Below, one piece after another: positions 62,145-64,000 of a DNA stretch of 64,000 bases. This DNA is from Romboutsia lituseburensis DSM 797 (GTDB taxonomy: Bacteria; Bacillota; Clostridia; Peptostreptococcales; Peptostreptococcaceae). The notes beneath the pieces were generated by a model. That model was not told the origin of the DNA. It did no database searches and was given only the letters and a program-made list of their open reading frames with translations. Within the stretch, counting starts at the first letter, position 1, and every line of letters begins with the position of its first letter. Location of the stretch: NCBI RefSeq assembly GCF_900103615.1, contig NZ_FNGW01000011.1, forward strand, positions 28,211-92,210. The letters are read 5' to 3'. Made by a program: the position numbers and the translations under genes.

Positions 62145-63614
62145 TTACTTGTATTCCCTTATTATTTTATCTATGTCTATCCCCTTACTATTCCATAACT
62201 CTACAAACTTAGCTGCATTTACATTTTGATATTGATATTTATTAAAATATTCTTTTAGTGTAGAGAAAAATACATCATCTCCAACTTCTTTTCTAACTGC
62301 ATCAAAAGCTAATGCCCCTTTAGTATACACATTCAAGCTATAATCAATTGAGTTTTTATATTTTGTTGTAGGCTTAAATATATTTTCACTTAAATGGTGC
62401 TTAGTTTGTATTTCCATTGTTTTTATTAGTTTTTCATATATGTCTTTGCCATACTTCTCTTCAAAATATAAAACTGTAGAATATTCAGTTAGAGCCTCAT
62501 CTAGCCACGGCTCACTTATTTCATCATTGCCTATAACTGAATACCACCATTGATGTGCTGTTTCATGAGCTATTACATATTCTAATAAAAATTTATCTTT
62601 TTGTGTATATAGGCTTTGATCTATCATAACTAGCATTGGATATTCCATTCCACCTATAAAGAAATCACTAGCTACTACTGAATATGTATCATATGGATAT
62701 TTTCCAAATAAATCACTAAATATTCTAATTGAGTCTTTTGCTATACCTGTTGCATCCTCTGACATTTTGTCATTTAAGTTATATGTATTTATAGATATTC
62801 CTTTGTATGAATCTCTGTTTATATCAAATTTAGTACTCAATACAAAAGCGAAGTCTCTAACCTTTTTAGCCTCTACCTCATAAAGAACTTTTTCTCTATC
62901 TCTTTTCTCATTAACTACGTTTCCTGTGCAACCCATCTTATACTTTGTAGGTATTAATATTTTCACATAAAAATCTCCTGTATCACTATAAAATGGATCC
63001 CCTACTGTTTCATAGCTTTTTAAATTCCATCCTCTATCATCATTTACACATGCTATAGGGAACCAATTGGTTACGTTTACTGTATTTTTTCCATATCCAA
63101 ATCTGCCTTCTGAATTTGGAATTTTTACATTATATTTCATGTCTATAGATATTTTTTCCCCTGGTTTTAGTTGCTTGGCCAATTTTATCTCTAGTAAATC
63201 ATTCTTGTCGCCTTCAATTTTATATTCTAATTTCTTGTCATTATTTAAAACATTTTTTAAATCTATATATCCTTCATTAAACCCATTAGGATATGCTTGT
63301 TTCATTTCTTCTTTTTCAAAAGGAGCATATTCTTTTTTGGAGAATGCATTCGGATATATGTGGAAATAAACTTTATCTAATGTGTTTTCAGTATTGTTTA
63401 TATACTCTACATTTTGGTTGCACATTAATCGTTTACTTTCATCATCAAATACTACATCCATGCTGTATCTATTTATGCCTTTTTCTTGACTAGGACTAAA
63501 TGTTTGTACACCTTTTTTGCTTCTTTGGGTATATATACCCCCTCCTATCAATATGGTCAACGCCACTACAATCGATAGAATTTTTCTTACTTTTTTGTTG
63601 AAGTTTATTACCAA
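62145..63614 (-). CDS. M1-family membrane-anchored metallopeptidase
   Basis: A 489-residue gluzincin. After an N-terminal helix (ILSIVVALTILIGGGIYTQ) comes a beta domain like leukotriene-A4-hydrolase/aminopeptidase N (YSMDVVFDDESKRLMCNQNVEYINN), then the active site FIGGMEYPMLVMID (GGMEY = GxMEN) and VIAHETAHQWWYSVIGNDEISEPWLDEALTEYS, giving HExxH and the third ligand glutamate 18 residues on. It lacks the long C-terminal domain of full aminopeptidase N. The catalytic domain is outside the cell. Confidence 0.93.
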   Translation of the reverse strand: MVINFNKKVRKILSIVVALTILIGGGIYTQRSKKGVQTFSPSQEKGINRYSMDVVFDDESKRLMCNQNVEYINNTENTLDKVYFHIYPNAFSKKEYAPFEKEEMKQAYPNGFNEGYIDLKNVLNNDKKLEYKIEGDKNDLLEIKLAKQLKPGEKISIDMKYNVKIPNSEGRFGYGKNTVNVTNWFPIACVNDDRGWNLKSYETVGDPFYSDTGDFYVKILIPTKYKMGCTGNVVNEKRDREKVLYEVEAKKVRDFAFVLSTKFDINRDSYKGISINTYNLNDKMSEDATGIAKDSIRIFSDLFGKYPYDTYSVVASDFFIGGMEYPMLVMIDQSLYTQKDKFLLEYVIAHETAHQWWYSVIGNDEISEPWLDEALTEYSTVLYFEEKYGKDIYEKLIKTMEIQTKHHLSENIFKPTTKYKNSIDYSLNVYTKGALAFDAVRKEVGDDVFFSTLKEYFNKYQYQNVNAAKFVELWNSKGIDIDKIIREYK

Positions 63615-63736
63615 ATTATCCCCCTCCTATTTAATATGAATAATTTGAATTTTTTTCTACAAGATAAATTTGTACCAAGTTTTTGTGATATAATTTTCTT
63701 TGGCTATTGTAGCATGTAATTAAATTTTTGATATTA

Positions 63737-63745
63737 TGATATAAT
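63737..63745 (+). promoter_or_regulatory. extended -10 promoter of the dnaD-like gene
   Basis: TGATATAAT (TG-n-TATAAT) on the + strand 19 bases before the ATG, with no recognisable -35. Confidence 0.5.
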
Positions 63746-63763
63746 TTAAAATGAGGTGATTAA

Positions 63764-64000
63764 ATGTTTTATAAGGAAGTTAATGAAATTGACTTAGGTG
63801 AAACTTCTATTGCGAATATCTTTATAGATATATTTATGCCAATGGCGGACGGCTTATACGTAAAAGTTTATCTTCTTGGATATAAAAGTGCCTGTGATTC
63901 CAGTTTTAATCCTAAGTTTGATAATAATTCTATTGCAAAAAATTTAAATGTACCTCTTTCTGATGTAATATCTGCTTGGAAATTCTGGGAAGGTAAAAAA
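63764..64000 (+). CDS. DnaD-like replication protein, C-terminus cut by window edge
   Basis: The first 79 codons read FYKEVNEIDLGETSIANIFIDIFMPMADGLYVKVYLLGYKSACD ... NNSIAKNLNVPLSDVISAWKFWEGKK, the start of a DnaD winged-helix domain. GAGGTGATTAA precedes the ATG. Clostridial dnaD-like genes near the origin act in primosome loading; this is inferred from the N-terminus only. Confidence 0.78.
   Translation, partial: MFYKEVNEIDLGETSIANIFIDIFMPMADGLYVKVYLLGYKSACDSSFNPKFDNNSIAKNLNVPLSDVISAWKFWEGKK

Overview
Organism. The window is very AT-rich and low in GC, with AGGAGG-type ribosome binding sites, dense operons and typical clostridial genes: a methionine synthase with a separate reactivation protein, an arginine deiminase operon, a MalK/MalR-like two-component pair with malic enzyme, an M4 protease, threonine-to-glycine conversion and methionine gamma-lyase. 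This fits a Peptostreptococcaceae member; Paraclostridium or Paeniclostridium is my best guess, from gene content only. The rlmH-walJ (yycJ) pair near the right edge is a combination commonly found near the chromosomal origin.

Layout. 1-1481: RNA modification (partial RluA-type pseudouridine synthase, class I methyltransferase). 1687-2427: a lone DUF3298 (RsiV-like) protein. 2499-7918: pyrF-carA-carB behind a consensus promoter and a leader with three PyrR-type hairpins and two terminators. 7977-11781: nitroreductase, M29 aminopeptidase, a candidate small RNA with two CUCCCCC motifs, and a PfkB kinase. 11984-15528: luxS, MetH activation protein and metH, an activated-methyl-cycle operon. 15809-21324: TtcA-like protein, sigV-rsiV, an epimerase, a phytoene-desaturase-like enzyme and a small membrane protein. 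21445-26843: arcA-arcB-arcC and a YfcC carrier, with Rex-like and cre-like sites upstream. 27110-36058: a MerR-methyltransferase fusion, YitT, kbl-tdh, PhnA, an NlpC/P60 protein, NhaC and MegL. 37014-41237: acetate transporter, UDG-fold protein, a divergent MerR/GNAT pair with a 19-bp-spacer promoter, and an orphan PotD lipoprotein. 41445-46222: a DcuRS/MalKR-type system next to a KdgT-family permease and malic enzyme.

Main discovery. From 46445 to 60765 the chromosome downstream of rlmH looks like a staphylococcal-cassette-chromosome (SCC) style integration locus. The last 18 bases of rlmH (GAACCGTATCACAAGTAA, encoding EPYHK and the stop) recur in the same orientation at 57582, 53413, 50237 and 46445, with a further palindromic relative at 50806 and two degenerate cores. 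These copies divide the region into segments. One carries two unknown HEPN-like proteins and the C-terminal remnant of a large serine recombinase. One carries only a 1239-residue STAND NTPase resembling Avs-type antiphage sensors. One carries an XpaC/TelA pair. One carries an XRE regulator whose C-terminus is the copied rlmH end. The last carries a MerR regulator, a membrane methyltransferase and an M4 protease. Element ends also share features: an AGCCTTA hairpin after two copies and a CTCCGTT/AACGGAG inverted repeat before two copies. The segments therefore look like successive related insertions, now lacking an intact recombinase here.

Right edge (60748-64000): rlmH, walJ-like MBL hydrolase, an M1 metallopeptidase and the start of a DnaD-like gene. 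No rRNA, tRNA or CRISPR was seen.
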